NCBI GenBank assembly: GCA_024516035.1
Contig: CM044959.1
Span: forward strand, 32,148,559-32,212,558
DNA length: 64,000 bases
Direction: 5' to 3'
Source: Bactericera cockerelli
Taxonomy: Eukaryota > Arthropoda > Insecta > Hemiptera > Triozidae
Shown here: piece after piece, positions 1 to 12,069 of the stretch
Layout of the letters: each line of letters begins with the position of its first letter
Position numbering within the stretch: the stretch's first letter is position 1
Program-made: the position numbers and the translations under genes
Notes under the pieces: generated by a model
Told to the model about the DNA's origin: nothing
The model's database searches: none
What the model saw: the letters and a program-made list of their open reading frames with translations, nothing else

Positions 1-1500
1 TTAAAAAAATTATTTTAAAATGAAATCTGGACTTTTTAATACCAATTCGATGGGGTTTTTTTTTTTTTAAATCCCTATTTAAACGATTTTTTTTCAACAC
101 TTAAACACCTATTTAAAAAAGTAAAAATTTATATTCCCTATTTTTTTAAAAAATTCTAATTTTTCAATTATTTTCCCACAACCAAAAAAAACATCAACCT
201 TTAATTTTCATTATTTTTTTTTCACTAAACATTAAAATTTCCCCCCCCTTAACCATTAAAAAAAGCAACAAACCACTCAGCCTTCCTTACGAGGGGGGTT
301 CCTTTGACTGGGGGGGAAACACTCCTAACTAAAAAAAATTACAAATTTATATCGAAGACACTAATCGAACCACGAAAAAAAAACGCCATTAAAAACATCA
401 CTACAATAACACACAAGACAACAAAAATTTTTTTTCTAAAAAAAATTGAAAAAAAAACAATTTTTCGATCTCATGACAAATAAAAACCTTCCATACCACC
501 TCGGGGAATTGGGGAAAAAGAAGGGGTTTTCAAAACATAACACCAAAAAATTTATTAAAAACTACTTGCACACAATGTGCGCTGTTACACCAAAAAAACA
601 ACAGAGTACAAAGCGGACCTAATTTAAAAAATTTGGTCCTTCATTTTTTATTGTAACAACTTTGGACCTCTAAAAATAAATTAATTTAACATTTAAAAAA
701 CACTTATTTTTGAAATTAAAGTACACATAAGACCTAAATAAACAAAAGACTTTTTGTTTTATAACTTTTTTGGGTTTTTAACTTTTTTTAAAAATTTTTC
801 AAATTTTTTTTAACTTCAAACAGGGGGGTTAAAAAATCAAACCAATATTGCCCCTAAATTTTTCCCCCAATACAAAATTATATTCCACTTTTAATGGCAA
901 GACCTAAGGGGTTAACTCCTTTTCCCCATTTAAAAACATTACATTTAAAAATTTTTATTTTTTTTTTTTCATACTTATTTTAAAACCTATTTTAATTTTT
1001 TTTCTTTTTAATAATTTATTTTTATTATTAAAAAAAAAAAGTAAATAAATAAATAAAAACACAATTTTAAAGAAACTAAAATTATGCGGGTTCTTTTTTA
1101 AATTCCATCTCACATTTTTCCCATCCGTGGCCCCTTGTACCTTTCATTCTCAAACTCAAATTTATCATTTTGGTGACATAGTAACATTCCTTGAACCCAA
1201 AAAGGATAAACTTTTTTTCTACAAAAAATTCTTCACTCTACCACAAGTTACGTTACTTCCAGGATTCCAAAATCCGAAAAGAGACTAACTCAGGCTATAC
1301 GTAACTAAACAAAACAACGACCTAATTCTCATGTTAGCTGTCTCGATTGCTCGAAATGACTCATCAAGTTAGAAGACATGTAAAAGTTTCACCCGAAATC
1401 AGAAGGGGTTGCACACTCAAATTTAAAATCTTGTATAAAAGTTTTGTGGGACGACAAAAAAAATATCATATTTATTGAGCAATGATATAGTGTAAAGTCA
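1..1500. other. Homopolymer-rich low-complexity contig end
   Basis: The stretch is dominated by runs of A, T, C and G of 5 to 12 bases, with no open frame longer than a few dozen codons. This texture stops near 1500 and the remaining window looks like ordinary complex AT-rich DNA. It most resembles unpolished or collapsed long-read sequence at a contig edge. A degenerate AT-rich satellite is the alternative. No gene or known repeat is visible. Confidence 0.5.
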
Positions 1501-1554
1501 CAGCAGAGAACATTTGAGTTTTCAAAACTGAGAGACGAAAATGGTAACTCACCC

Positions 1555-2090
1555 ATGATACTTTTGTCCGTGTCCGGTATGGATTCCTCATCGCTGTCGA
1601 TGTGAGGTATGGACTCATGGGACTGGGCGATGGGTTGCTCTTGTCACTCGACTAGCGCCGCACTCACACTTGCTAGTCCTCATCCCGGACTGTAGGATGC
1701 ACTGCTACAGCTAGGACAGGGGGAAGGGCTAGTCTCCAGCGACTCGCTCGATGGCATGGTCCACGCTTTGATCAGGCTGCAGAGTCATTGACCAGGTCAA
1801 CATTGCAAAGTCTTCCACCCATAGTCTGCCTCTCCTCCATGAGTTCGCGGAGCTCGCTAGGTCCAGGACCGACATATGCTGTCATATTTGCTGATCTGAC
1901 GGGTCACTATTCGGTCGTGCAATTTGTAGCTCAGGTGCAGGAGACACGACTTGGTGCGCTCGTTGATCTTGAGGAAGAGGTAGAAGTCACGGTTGCGCAG
2001 AAGGGTGGATTTCGATCTCTAGGAGTTGATGACGACGGCGTTCTGGTTGAGGCAGAATGGCCAACCTGGGGTGACACAAGGTTCCCAACC
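1555..2090 (-). pseudogene. Possible frame-broken exon, product unknown
   Basis: This block is clearly GC-richer than its surroundings. On the minus strand several adjoining stretches read like coding sequence but in different frames. One contains LLRNRDFYLFLKINERTK, the next contains GPSELRELMEERQTMGG followed by RLCNVDLVNDSAA, and a third ends in DEESIPDTDKSIMG directly before a good splice-donor-like GTGAGT at about 1553. A TTGCAG acceptor-like site lies near 2080. Stops separate the pieces, so this is either a decayed exon or a real exon with indel errors, which would fit its position beside the low-quality contig end. I do not recognise the protein. The opposite strand has a 107-codon open frame (1788-2111), which I take to be the antisense shadow. 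Confidence 0.3.
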
Positions 2091-2110
2091 TGCAACATAG
2101 AATGGAAATG

Positions 2111-5100
2111 AAATTATGAAACAAAACCGCTAACATGAGTGAACCAAAGGTCCCTGAGTCCCATCCTCGATTAGCATTTTACACAGAAAACAGATTACAT
2201 TTTTACACAAAAACTATGTATTTCATATAATAGTACACTTTTGTTCCGGAGATGGGTACTGGCGAGTTAGTGGGAAATATTTGTTTCGGAAACATTTGAA
2301 ATAACTTATATTATTTGACTACTACTCTCTTTCATACTTATGAAATGGGGACTGGACTAAAGAAGAAAGTGATTTTAAGAACTAGAACTCGCCATAAAAA
2401 ATGCCGATCCAAGTTGTTTGTTCGATCGTGCGATTTTTGAATTATGATAGATCAAGTTTGTGCAATGTGCACCCAAGGCCTCACAATCTGTCACTTCTCT
2501 CGAATAGAGCTACAGGTGTCCCATCAGAATCAGATCAGGACTATGATATGGATATCTCCCAGTTTTTGAAATTTGATTGATGTTGAATATTTACTGTCAA
2601 GACAATCATTCTCTGATACCTGGTCTGAATTGATAATTCTTCAAGTTTTAGTGGTTGCTTTCATCTTGATAAAACCTTCGGATAAACTTTTTGAGCTTCG
2701 AAATAACTTTCACTGAATATAAAGTTTCTACCGAGTGCCAAGTACCACAATTTAGGAAAGTTCTTGCAAACTTAATCTCATGAATAAGTAATTACCTTTT
2801 GTGAAAAGCGAGGTTTCATGTGAGGTAACCGTACTAATAATGCGAACTATTACATAATTCGTGTAGGCTGCAAAATGTCTGATTTACCAGAATTCATTTT
2901 TTGATGGTATAGATATTTATTTTATTACTACAAGAAAAACTTATTCATTAGAAAATCACAAATCTAGGAAAAATCTGAAGAGGTCATGAACAAATTACAA
3001 GACTCATTTTGTTTTTGTTTTTTTTTTTTTTTTTTCTCACACAAATACAGTAACTACATAAAAGACACCTCATTTTCTGTATTCTATAGTAATTATATTA
3101 TGTAGGGACTACCTAATCTATAGATCAAATTTGATCCATACACCCCCCTGAAGTTCAGTAACATCTGGATCTAAAACAAAGAAAACGACCTATATTATAT
3201 TTGCCACATTCTCTCCAGACTCCCTGGCGAATAATAAATCTTATCTTCAACATTTGTTCTGTTTTCATCCAAAAGTCCTTGTAAATGAAAAGTTTGAAAG
3301 ATATCATAACACTAAGCTATTATTTTCTTATAGCTTACATTATCTGACAAAGTAATAAACAAATGTTACTTGAATATTAATTGACGGCAACAGTCAACAT
3401 TCAGGGTGTTGCAGGTTGCGGTAGATCTTGCTTATTGCTCTAAGAGGAATTATAAGTCCTTTCTAGCAGTTTCTTGTGGTGACATTAATATCTGACCAAC
3501 ATTCAAATACATTGGTGAAAATGCGAACTTGCGCATTTAACACTCGACCAACATCAACACCCTCTTTGTCTCGTCCTAGCCTTGTCCAAACATTTGTTCA
3601 ATTTTGACCTGGTATAAACAGTCTTCACAATTGAAATTGATGTATATTTTGCAGAAAAGGATTGGTATTTTCCTTATTTCTACTGATATTTTACATCCTT
3701 CCATGGGAAATAAACTCAAGCCACCAGAAACAATAATAGTTTTTCCTTAATATACTTAAAATTCATTATCTTATACTGTATCTTCATCAAGTAATTTCAT
3801 TAATTGATTTCCAGCTGGTCCAGTCCTGTTTTGCTTTACAATATTTTAGTTTCAAATGACCTGGATGTTAAATTTAATTTCAAGAGCTCGTGTTATAACA
3901 CTCATATTTTAAACCACAAAATAGAAAAGGTACTAAGCATCAGAGTATCGCATACCCACACCCTGTAGGTCTATAAAATTCGTACCCCACTATCTCGGCA
4001 AACATACTGAAACATAAGAAAATCGCCCTTGCTTCCATTCATCATGAAAATTAATCGCTCTTAATAACACGTAATTGACTGACTTCAAAGCTCTCTGCCA
4101 GTTTATGACGACCTTTGGCAGGTTTTGATTGAAAGTTCGTGCATTTTTAGTGGTACCTAATTTATATCTCATGCTGGTTACCGTGGTTATGGGTGGTTTA
4201 TATCTCTTCGTCAGGAATTGGCGGCCACGTTAAAGAACTTTTCTTTTCAAGGTGAGCGCAAGAGATACGCAGATACCAGATAACCCACTTGGGATTATGA
4301 AAACAGCAGTTAATATCTTTCTGATTGAAGTCTATGGTGGAACTCTTGAACTGTCTCACTACTAGTGAAGTCGCTCCACTTTCTCAGCGAGGTTAAGCGA
4401 GGAAGGACAAAAGTTTTCTTTCGTCAAATGCTATTCACAAAATATTAAAAAGGACTTCCGAACAAAGTTTTTCTTACAGTCACTCTGAATTTTTTTCTTA
4501 CAAATGATATATGTTAAAAATGCAATGATCATTCTTTCTTCAATTCCTCTCAAAAAATCCTCAGAAAACACACGCATAATATTATTTGGAGAATGTTGAG
4601 GGTAGGAAATCAATGCAGATAGTGTCTTTCATGAGATATGTTTCCCAACACATAATTGTGTAGTTTTGTCGAACACCCTTTCTGAACCTCTCAGTCGAAA
4701 CATACATCAAAAATCATCACTTAAAACAGAAGCGTCTTTCATTCATCCTACTTATTATATCATAAGTTGATTAGTAAAACCTCTACTTTTTACCTTATCA
4801 AGAAGGTACTTTTGACGTGTCTCTTGTCTAAATCAACTTATCATTTTTATTAATGTATCAGGGAAGCCATATACTCTGAGATTATTCATCGGTCGGAAGC
4901 TACTTGAGTTTCCAGAAATCCACGGTTCCATCAAAAATCTCTAATCTGAAGAATCTCATGCACGCAGACTGAGGCTATTAACAGCTTGTCTAAGTTGTCT
5001 ACTGAGGATCATATGGTGAACAATGTACAGAATCGCTCATTGCTTTGCCATGAAAAATAATAAAATAAAATAAATTAAAGAATGTAACTGTTATTAAGAA

Positions 5101-6120
5101 ATCTAAGAGGAGTTAATACATGTGAAGTCCATTAGATTAACATCCATTTCCTGTTAAATTAATATGTACATTCTAATTATATTTCTAGGACTTTATAGCT
5201 TCCATGTGAAAGTAACGTAACTTTAGAAGCATTACAGTTACATTAAATAAAGGCAATAACCAAATCTGCGTCAAAACTGACCATGTGAGATTCAAACCCG
5301 CAATCTTTTCAATCAAAGACAAATGGTGTTCACTATCCTTAGCCAGTGGATTGACACGAAATTGTGGAACCAAGCATGGAATAAATCAGATTACTTCATT
5401 TCGATTAACATTAAAATGAAACTGTCGGATTTATTAGAAAATATTCCATCTGATTAGTGTCTTGTATACGAGAAATTGTTTACATAATACTTGGACAGGT
5501 TCACTTCATACAGGTAAGATCGATAGTGTAATTCCTAGCAACAAAGTGTCTTATAATACTGCTATTATGATGTTATTACGGATATTTTTACTTTCTAATA
5601 ATGTACGAGAAAAAATAATGCTCTCAGGGCAAGATTAATCACGATATCGAAAATATAGTAAGTCTATAAGTTTTGATGTTTTGGTGCACTGGCACTGCTC
5701 CGCCGCCCGTCGTCCGATCTGATTTACGACACCAATATATTGTTCGCTATTAATAATAAAGTACCAGGGTAAAATAAAATTGTTATAGAATGCGTTCGGT
5801 ATTGAACTCACTTGAGAGTGTTGGACATCAAAGGATATTGAAAATGTCCATAAAATAACAGGTACTTCATAGAGAGGACAAAGAATGGATCCATCACTTC
5901 CTAGTCGTCACTTAGCAATCAAGTTGAGGTAGGACAAAACAACGACTATCGAGGAAGGTAATCCTTAACCATTGGTTAAAATAAACTGGTGTGAACATGA
6001 CATATTTTCCTCATATCTCGAAAAGAAGTCAAATTGTGACACTGATGATTATGCTTACGACTTTGAAAATATTTCAGTAGCGGGGGTTTAATAAATAATA
6101 AACGGGAGTAAATTCTCACA
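2111..6120. other. AT-rich spacer, no gene seen
   Basis: All frames are stop-rich, with none longer than about 62 codons. A near-pure T run lies at about 3008-3036. No terminal repeats, tRNA-like boxes or coding-like composition were found. Confidence 0.5.
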
Positions 6121-6135
6121 ATGTTTTCGATATCG

Positions 6136-6396
6136 CTAACCCTTTAAAGCCAGAGCCGCCAAGAAGCGGTCGATTTCCGCCAATGGTGACTCAACGGTAA
6201 CAGTGTGAGAAAAAATTAAAGGATGTTTGGGAATTACAGGAAAGCCCAAACACCCTAAATTAGCAGACCCTACAACAAGCTGAAAGCAACTCGGACCGCC
6301 CCTGGCTGGACTCAGGACCGACTCAAATGTCACGGTAGCTGAGTACGCGTCCTTGCTCCAGTCGTGGCTGTGATCGCACTCCTTGATTAGGCTCAA
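6136..6396 (-). other. Small GC-richer open frame, unrecognised
   Basis: An 86-codon minus-strand open frame sits in a local GC-rich patch within AT-rich DNA. The predicted peptide (starting MSLIKECDHSHDWSKD) has no signal peptide, membrane span or motif I recognise. No splice sites or neighbouring exon clearly belong to it. It may be chance, part of an unknown repeat, or a noncoding conserved patch. I would not call it a gene without transcript support. Confidence 0.15.
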
Positions 6397-6399
6397 TTT

Positions 6400-7615
6400 A
6401 ACAAGTAATTAATTTTTCTCCTTTTTAATTTATACCACAATCAGGGTGGACAAACCCTTTTTCTTCTCTCTACTTCCACTGGAACTTGCCTTGAACTTTT
6501 AACTCGTGGAGTTCAACAAAATTCTATCTCAATTAAAAACTGAAATTTATGAGCGTGTGTGTATAAAATAAAGGTCTTATGGGTGCTCCTAGTTTGTTGT
6601 GGCGACCATGGTAATATCAAATGTATCTACAGTATCAGTGAAGTAAACTTGGCCAAAGGTAAAGTTGCCTATCTGCCCAAGTACACAAAGTCTCGTAGAA
6701 CGGCACTCACTTGTTATTTATGATGATAGCGGGCACAGATATTTATTTTTTTTAACACCTACATGGGTAATGGGTATCCTACTGTTTACTGAACGCTAAT
6801 GCTATGATGAATACCTGCATTGCTATCCGTACAGCTGTGAGCTATGTTATTAATATGAAATAGATAGCCTGCGCCGCCTGAATGTTAAATTCCTCAGTGA
6901 CAGTTCCATTCCTAATCCCTTGCTCAGAACTGCAAAGTCAACACAGAACGTCTAATTAGTCTTAGTGCCAGGATTCGAATCTTAATTTAGTACAAGTAAG
7001 AAACAGATAGCCACATGAAAATTGTAGATCAGGTATTCCTTATCACTTACTACTCTTTTGTTCTTCCATAGCTCCTTCTCTTTTTACCATATAGTGGTTG
7101 TTGAAAACAAGAACGACAGGTATATCGCATTGTTGAAGCGCCGTTCATTAGGTGAAAAGTAGTGGTTAAAATTCTCATCCCTAACATAATTTTTCGAGAT
7201 ACCTTAACTTGGTTTTCGGAGCCAAAAATGAGATGAACATATTCGGAAATTCATGCACCCAGACAGCAGAGCGAGTCATAACTATCCCTGAATACCCTTC
7301 AGTGACCCTAGTCAGTTGAGCTCTTCAAAAGCATATTGTTTTCCTGCTCGGATGAGCCTTAGAAGTCCCTTTTTCTTGGAGACGATATACAGTAATAAAT
7401 TAATGGTGTCTATTTATCTAGTATTATGTTTAAACTAGGTCTACATAGCAGTATTTATTATACATGTATCTCTTGTAAATATAAAACTATACAAGGTCAT
7501 GCTAAAATATTCGTCGGGGTTTTTAAGAGAAAATTTCCTTAGAACCATTCATAAAAACAAAATTTATCTTAAGAGGATTCCTTTAAAAATGCAGCAAATA
7601 AAATGCCTAAATGTT
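6400..7615. other. AT-rich spacer, no gene seen
   Basis: Short stop-interrupted frames only. A motif resembling a tRNA B box lies near 6971 on the minus strand, but no convincing A box accompanies it. Confidence 0.45.
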
Positions 7616-7617
7616 GG

Positions 7618-7805
7618 AACTTTTCGGAACCCAGCTCCAATTAACCGGTATTTTTGAGGGTCCCAAAATTAGACCAACTTTATTTTTATTAATCTTAGAT
7701 GGGGATTGTGACATATCAAATCGATTTTTAGCTAACTATTACCGTTGAGTCACCAGTGGCGTTGATAAAGAAGGTCGTGTGGTGTCACACCAGATTTTTC
7801 ATCAC
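7618..7805 (-). repeat. Truncated copy of the CA-microsatellite repeat family
   Basis: Read on the minus strand, this begins AAAAATCTGGTGT and continues through CGCCACTGGTGACTCAA and GATATGTCACAA to an ACCGGT-containing block. It matches the 5' third of the fuller copy at 61590-62240 in the same order, with point differences. The rest of the element, including the CA array and 3' hairpin, is absent, so this is a truncated copy in the opposite orientation. Confidence 0.6.
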
Positions 7806-7892
7806 TAATTTCATATCACATAATAATGACCATTTTACAGCTGCTGAAGTAAAGAGACTTATTATTGGACAGTTTAATTAAAATCTATTATT

Positions 7893-8197
7893 ATAATAAT
7901 AATAATAATAATAATGCTTTTTCTTTGTGTTATTATGTCACAATTTTAGTGGGTAGCGCAGAATCATAGGACTTTACCACTTTAATTTACAATATCTTGT
8001 ATTATTTTTTTGCCTAAGATTCTGCCACTGGTCGCTGCTTCACATTAAAGCAGCTACTCATTTTTCCTCACGAGGTATGAGTGGACCCCGAACATCCAAG
8101 TACAGAGCAGAAAAAATCCTCCCCCGCTGGGAATCGAACCCAGGTCACCATGTGTGCAATGCCTAGCGCGCTAACTCGCTCTGCCACAGTGACTACT
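7893..8197 (-). mobile_element. Complete tRNA-derived SINE with (ATT)n tail
   Basis: On the minus strand the element starts near 8197 with a tRNA-like head. An A-box-like TGGCAGAGCGAG is at 8175-8186 and a perfect B box GGTTCGATTCC at 8130-8140, which would drive RNA polymerase III. A tRNA-unrelated body follows, then an A-rich stretch and a 3' tail of ATT repeats (7893-7917). The 16-bp sequence ATTAAAATCTATTATT occurs on both sides (7877-7892 and 8198-8213) without a mismatch. That is the target-site duplication expected from LINE-driven retrotransposition. At about 305 bp it has typical SINE length and appears full length. The perfect duplication suggests a fairly recent insertion. The family was not identified. 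Confidence 0.85.
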
Positions 8198-8214
8198 ATT
8201 AAAATCTATTATTG

Positions 8215-9551
8215 TCATACTAAATTCTGTCATTCGATTCCTTAGCAGAAAAAAAAAAACAAGAACACCCTGTATAGATTTCGCCGCACGCTATTCGTCC
8301 TAGACTCGCGTGATATTTCCTTCATAGGATATTAGCCGCTGTAATGGGCGCCTCTATCCATACCGCTCAAGTAGGCGGAAAATTGTCTGAATCCTCAGAG
8401 TGAGTTGACCCCGGCAGAGAGGATGCACTCAATCGGACTAGGTACTCACGCCCTAGTAAACAGCATTATCCTGTACTCCGAGACATTACCTGCAACAGAG
8501 AGGATTGGGGGGTTCATTAATAGATGCTTCAAATTTAGTATTAAAAAGGTGGAAATGGTGGTGGAATTATGAACTTTGTTGTCACAGATTGGTGAAAATC
8601 ACTGATTAAAAAATAAAATTATACAACTAATTTCATTACATAATTCTCATATTTTTATGTTCTTTTAAACAAGTGACATAAATTAAGTTATATTAAAGAC
8701 GCGATAACAGTCAACATCGAAGCACCACTTTTATTAAGGGCCCAACGTTTGTAGAATTTGAAGGGGATTAATTTGTTGATAGAGAAAAGAAACACCCAGG
8801 ATTTACCGTAAAGTTTTCTATCATAGGACCTGTGGAATCCGCCATATGATTTCAAGAGATTTATTTTACTTTGCAGGTGGAAATTTAGACATCTGCTCAA
8901 AATGGTATCTGAAGATTAAATATGCCAATAAATATAGCCGTCAATCTACTTTCTGGGTTCCTCCAGGGTTATAGGGTTTTACTTTATGGCAACACTTTCT
9001 CCGAGTCAATAAATCCGGGGTTTTCTTGGTGTAATCTTTTCCATGGAATCAATGAACAATGGTGAAATTTCAACATTGATATCAGGCATAAAGTTTACTG
9101 CCTTGCAGCATTTGGTATTGCCCAGTTGGTTCATATGCTGCCCAGGAACACCTGTCCATAGAAATACAAAATCCATTGAAAACTGAAATGTACTAATAAT
9201 CAAGTTCAGAACAAATATTGATGGAGATTGCCACTCATGAGACTAGGCAAACTATACCTTGTATCAGATAACCTACTATTTCTTCAGCTTTCAGAAATGC
9301 GACGGACACTGCGATTTCTGGAGGCTGTCAGAAGGAAGTATCGATTACATCTTACTAGAAAGCAGCTGTTCATGTGAAAAGATGAGAGAGATTGCCAAAA
9401 AAGTGCAACAGTTAAGACCACTTTCAACAAACTACAGTATACATGTCTGAGAAATGTATAAAGGCACTTATGCATTTCTATGCAATTTTGCTTGGTACAT
9501 GTTCCATTTCCATTACAATAAAATTATGTAATGTAGTGAAAATTTACGAAT
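8215..9551. other. Spacer, no gene seen
   Basis: 8270-8530 is somewhat GC-richer, but its frames are broken and no repeat boundary is visible. The remaining sequence is AT-rich with only short overlapping frames, of the kind expected by chance. Confidence 0.4.
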
Positions 9552-9555
9552 ATGT
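9552..9555. repeat. Target-site duplication ATGT, left
   Basis: The four bases ATGT immediately precede the left terminal inverted repeat and are repeated at 17681-17684 directly after the right one. Confidence 0.75.
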
Positions 9556-9590
9556 CGCACCCTTAGAACAATATGGTATTATCGCAAAAT
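9556..9590 (+). repeat. Left terminal inverted repeat of the 8.1-kb transposon
   Basis: 35 bp, beginning CGCACCCTTAGAACAATATG and ending in ATCGCAAAAT. It pairs with 17646-17680 in inverted orientation with a single A/T difference at position 15. Confidence 0.85.
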
Positions 9591-9882
9591 CACTAATTTT
9601 TGAGAAATCTCAATTGAAAGTTTGACTTTCAACAGCTCGAAAACCCCAGAAATTAGATAGTTCATTGTGCTTTTAAAAAAAAGCCAATATAATTTTCTAC
9701 TTGCTTTTGTCCAAGGATTTATGTGTTATGAATTGCATCTGCCATTTATAACCAATTCAAAAATGTTCATTTTGACTTATTACCGTTTCTAAAAATGATG
9801 ACACTTTTTAGAGATTTTTTTTTGTAAAATAAAGAAACATTTGTTAAATAATACCTTATTCGACAAATAATATTTTTGTTCT

Positions 9883-9935
9883 GGTATTATCGCAAAAAAA
9901 TCATTTTTTTTTTGTTGAGATAATACCTTATTGAT
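9883..9935. repeat. Subterminal repeats of the transposon left end
   Basis: GGTATTATCGCAAAA, the inner part of the terminal repeat, recurs at 9883-9897. Inverted relatives (AATACCTTATT at about 9850, GATAATACCTTATTG at 9919-9933) flank it. Such subterminal motifs often serve as transposase-binding sites in other DNA transposons. That role is inferred here. Confidence 0.5.
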
Positions 9936-10775
9936 AATTTCAATTCTTCCTTTGCGTTTTTATTTTGATTTCCTTAAGTATGATGATTTACCTTATTACT
10001 ATATTTCACTGTGAAATTAGAAAGTTAAAAAAAAACAATGGGTATTTTGAGTATCAAATCAAATTTTATTACTTTATTAAACTGTGAAATAACCAATAAT
10101 TATATTTAACAAAGAACGATTTCAGCATTTAGCCAGACTTGTGGTGGGAAAGACCAAAGTTTTGAACGGAAATGATTGATTTCCATCTACCAAAGTTTGT
10201 AATTGAAAAATTATCAGGTATGAGGAACATAAAAAATTAAACTTGGATATTGTAGAAAAAATATGTGGTACAATAGGTTCAAAAAACTTCAATTTTATTG
10301 AGCTGAAAAAAAACTTTGGTACCTAATAATAATTTTTAACTATAGGCATAGTCATTGGAAGGACCTATCATAATGAGTTAAGTTTGTATAATTTTCTTAA
10401 TAAACAATAACGTACCTAGCCCAACCAGCTTTTGTTTTTTTTTTTTTTTAAAAAAAGGTACAATCTGAAATGATCTAATTATTATACTTAAAATCCAATA
10501 GATTATCATAGTAATGTTATCAAATGAATTTTGTTACAATAAAGAAAAATAGATAACATTTTGAGCTTTGCATAGGAATAGTAAGCAAAAGGACCTACAC
10601 TAAACTTATTTTTAAACTGCCTAGGTATAGGTCACAGAATAATAATCAAGTCTTTTTCAATTTCAGACGAAATAACTAAGAATTAAAATAATGAGAATCA
10701 AACAAAAAATAATAATCAAAAAATGATTAAGTACGTAATTATAAGAGTTTTTGCATAGTAATTGTATTGGCAATG

Positions 10776-11134
10776 TATGTAAAATTAAATAAATAAATAA
10801 ATGAACACTTCTCAGTCTTGCACTTATTGAGTTAAAAACACATTAGTAACATAACAACCAGTTAAATATCATTTTTAGTAGGAGAGCGAGGACAAATGGT
10901 TGGTTCCAACATGGCCTAGTCTACGAAGAAGAAAAAAACTTCAGGTTGTACCTACTTATTTTGTAACATAAAAATCAAAACAAAAAAGATGATTTAAAAA
11001 TAATGACTAACCCTTGACTTAGATAACAATAATTATAAATCTATGTAAAATTAAATAAATGAACACTTCTCAGTCTTGCACTTATTGAGTTAACTATGGT
11101 AGCAGTTTCCCACATAAGTAACATAACAATCACA
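10776..11134 (+). repeat. Direct duplication of about 85 bp inside the transposon
   Basis: A block running from ATGTAAAATTAAATAAAT through GAACACTTCTCAGTCTTGCA to GTAACATAACAA occurs at about 10776-10860 and again at about 11042-11134. The core of about 37 bp is identical. The second copy has a small insertion before the last part. The copies lie 266 bp apart in the same orientation. Confidence 0.65.
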
Positions 11135-11138
11135 AGAT

Positions 11139-11447
11139 AAAAAATCTGGTGTAAACATCACACGACTTTCCTTAACCTATTAGAAGCGGGACCTAACATT
11201 CAAAATCCGGTAAATTGGGGACCGGTACCAAAAAGTTCAAGATATCAAAAAAGTGCTCAAGAAAGACCATTATTATTTTTTCATTCTAAGAAAAACATGG
11301 TCTATAATTTTTTTGTATCTTTAACCAATCCAAAGATGCGGCCATGCGGCCGATGTTAACCAAAATTTTGTGGTTCGTGTGGTATATAAAACCAACTTAC
11401 ATACCAAATTTCAAGTCTCTAGCTCTTACCGTTCTTGAGATATGCTG

Positions 11448-11508
<61 letters not shown>

Positions 11509-11513
11509 ACACA

Positions 11514-11604
<91 letters not shown>

Positions 11605-11733
11605 GAACCAATGGCTGAAACTAACTTTTTTGGTGTCCTAAAGATATAATTCGTCCAGAAATGTAAAAAACTGGGTAGGTCAAAATTTCGAGGAACACAA
11701 TACTTTCCTTATTATAGGATAAGGAAAGTAAAA
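11139..11733 (+). repeat. CA-microsatellite dispersed repeat, internally deleted copy
   Basis: It shares its start (AAAATCTGGTGTAAACATCA), centre (ACCAAATTTCAAGTCTCTAG) and end (a hairpin of TACTTTCCTTAT and ATAAGGAAAGTA) with the copy at 61590-62240. About 155 bp present after the first 40 bp of that copy is missing here, and its CA array is far longer (150 bp). The terminal hairpin and shared ends suggest a nonautonomous mobile element. No target duplication was found. Confidence 0.65.
11451..11600. repeat. (CA)n microsatellite, 150 bp
   Basis: Nearly pure CA dinucleotides with two CCC interruptions near 11507-11519. Frames of repeated Thr-His or Cys-Val through this array are artefacts of the repeat. 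Confidence 0.95.
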
Positions 11734-11924
11734 ATTAATTAAGAATCATTTTGAATAACCCTTGAAGGAGGTCATCTTAATTAAATTTTCAGCATAAAAT
11801 AAAATAAAAGGTTGAAATTTAAAATCTTACAAGTAAAATAAAATATCACAACACCTACATACTTTGATATGTAGGTAGGTAGGCAGGTATAAGATACATA
11901 ATATTATTATCACTTATACAGTTA

Positions 11925-12066
11925 GGGTCAAACCATAAAACAGGGTTAATGTTAAGATAAGCCTGACCCTCCCACAATTTGCAATTTTGGCCAAACAGCA
12001 CTCAATTTCCAAACTCAAGGCACAGTTGGCTTATCCTAGATGTAATCCTGTTTTATGGTTTGGCCC
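11925..12066. mobile_element. PIF/Harbinger-like MITE, copy 1 of a tandem pair
   Basis: 142 bp with terminal inverted repeats GGGTCAAACCATAAAACAGG and its partner CCTGTTTTATGGTTTGGCCC (19 of 20 paired). TTA stands on both sides (11922-11924 and 12067-12069). Internal arms (GATAAGCCTGA-like and its complement) extend the fold-back structure. GGG-starting ends and a TTA target site are characteristic of PIF/Harbinger elements. There is no coding capacity. Confidence 0.75.
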
Positions 12067-12069
12067 TTA

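Noticed and set aside
6960..7060. B-box-like GATTCGAATCCTGG on the minus strand
   Set aside because: No A box at the right distance and no closing stem, so neither tRNA nor SINE is supported.
11344..11649. Open frames of about 60-100 codons through the CA array on both strands
   Set aside because: They are Thr-His and Cys-Val runs created by the dinucleotide repeat, with no coding support.
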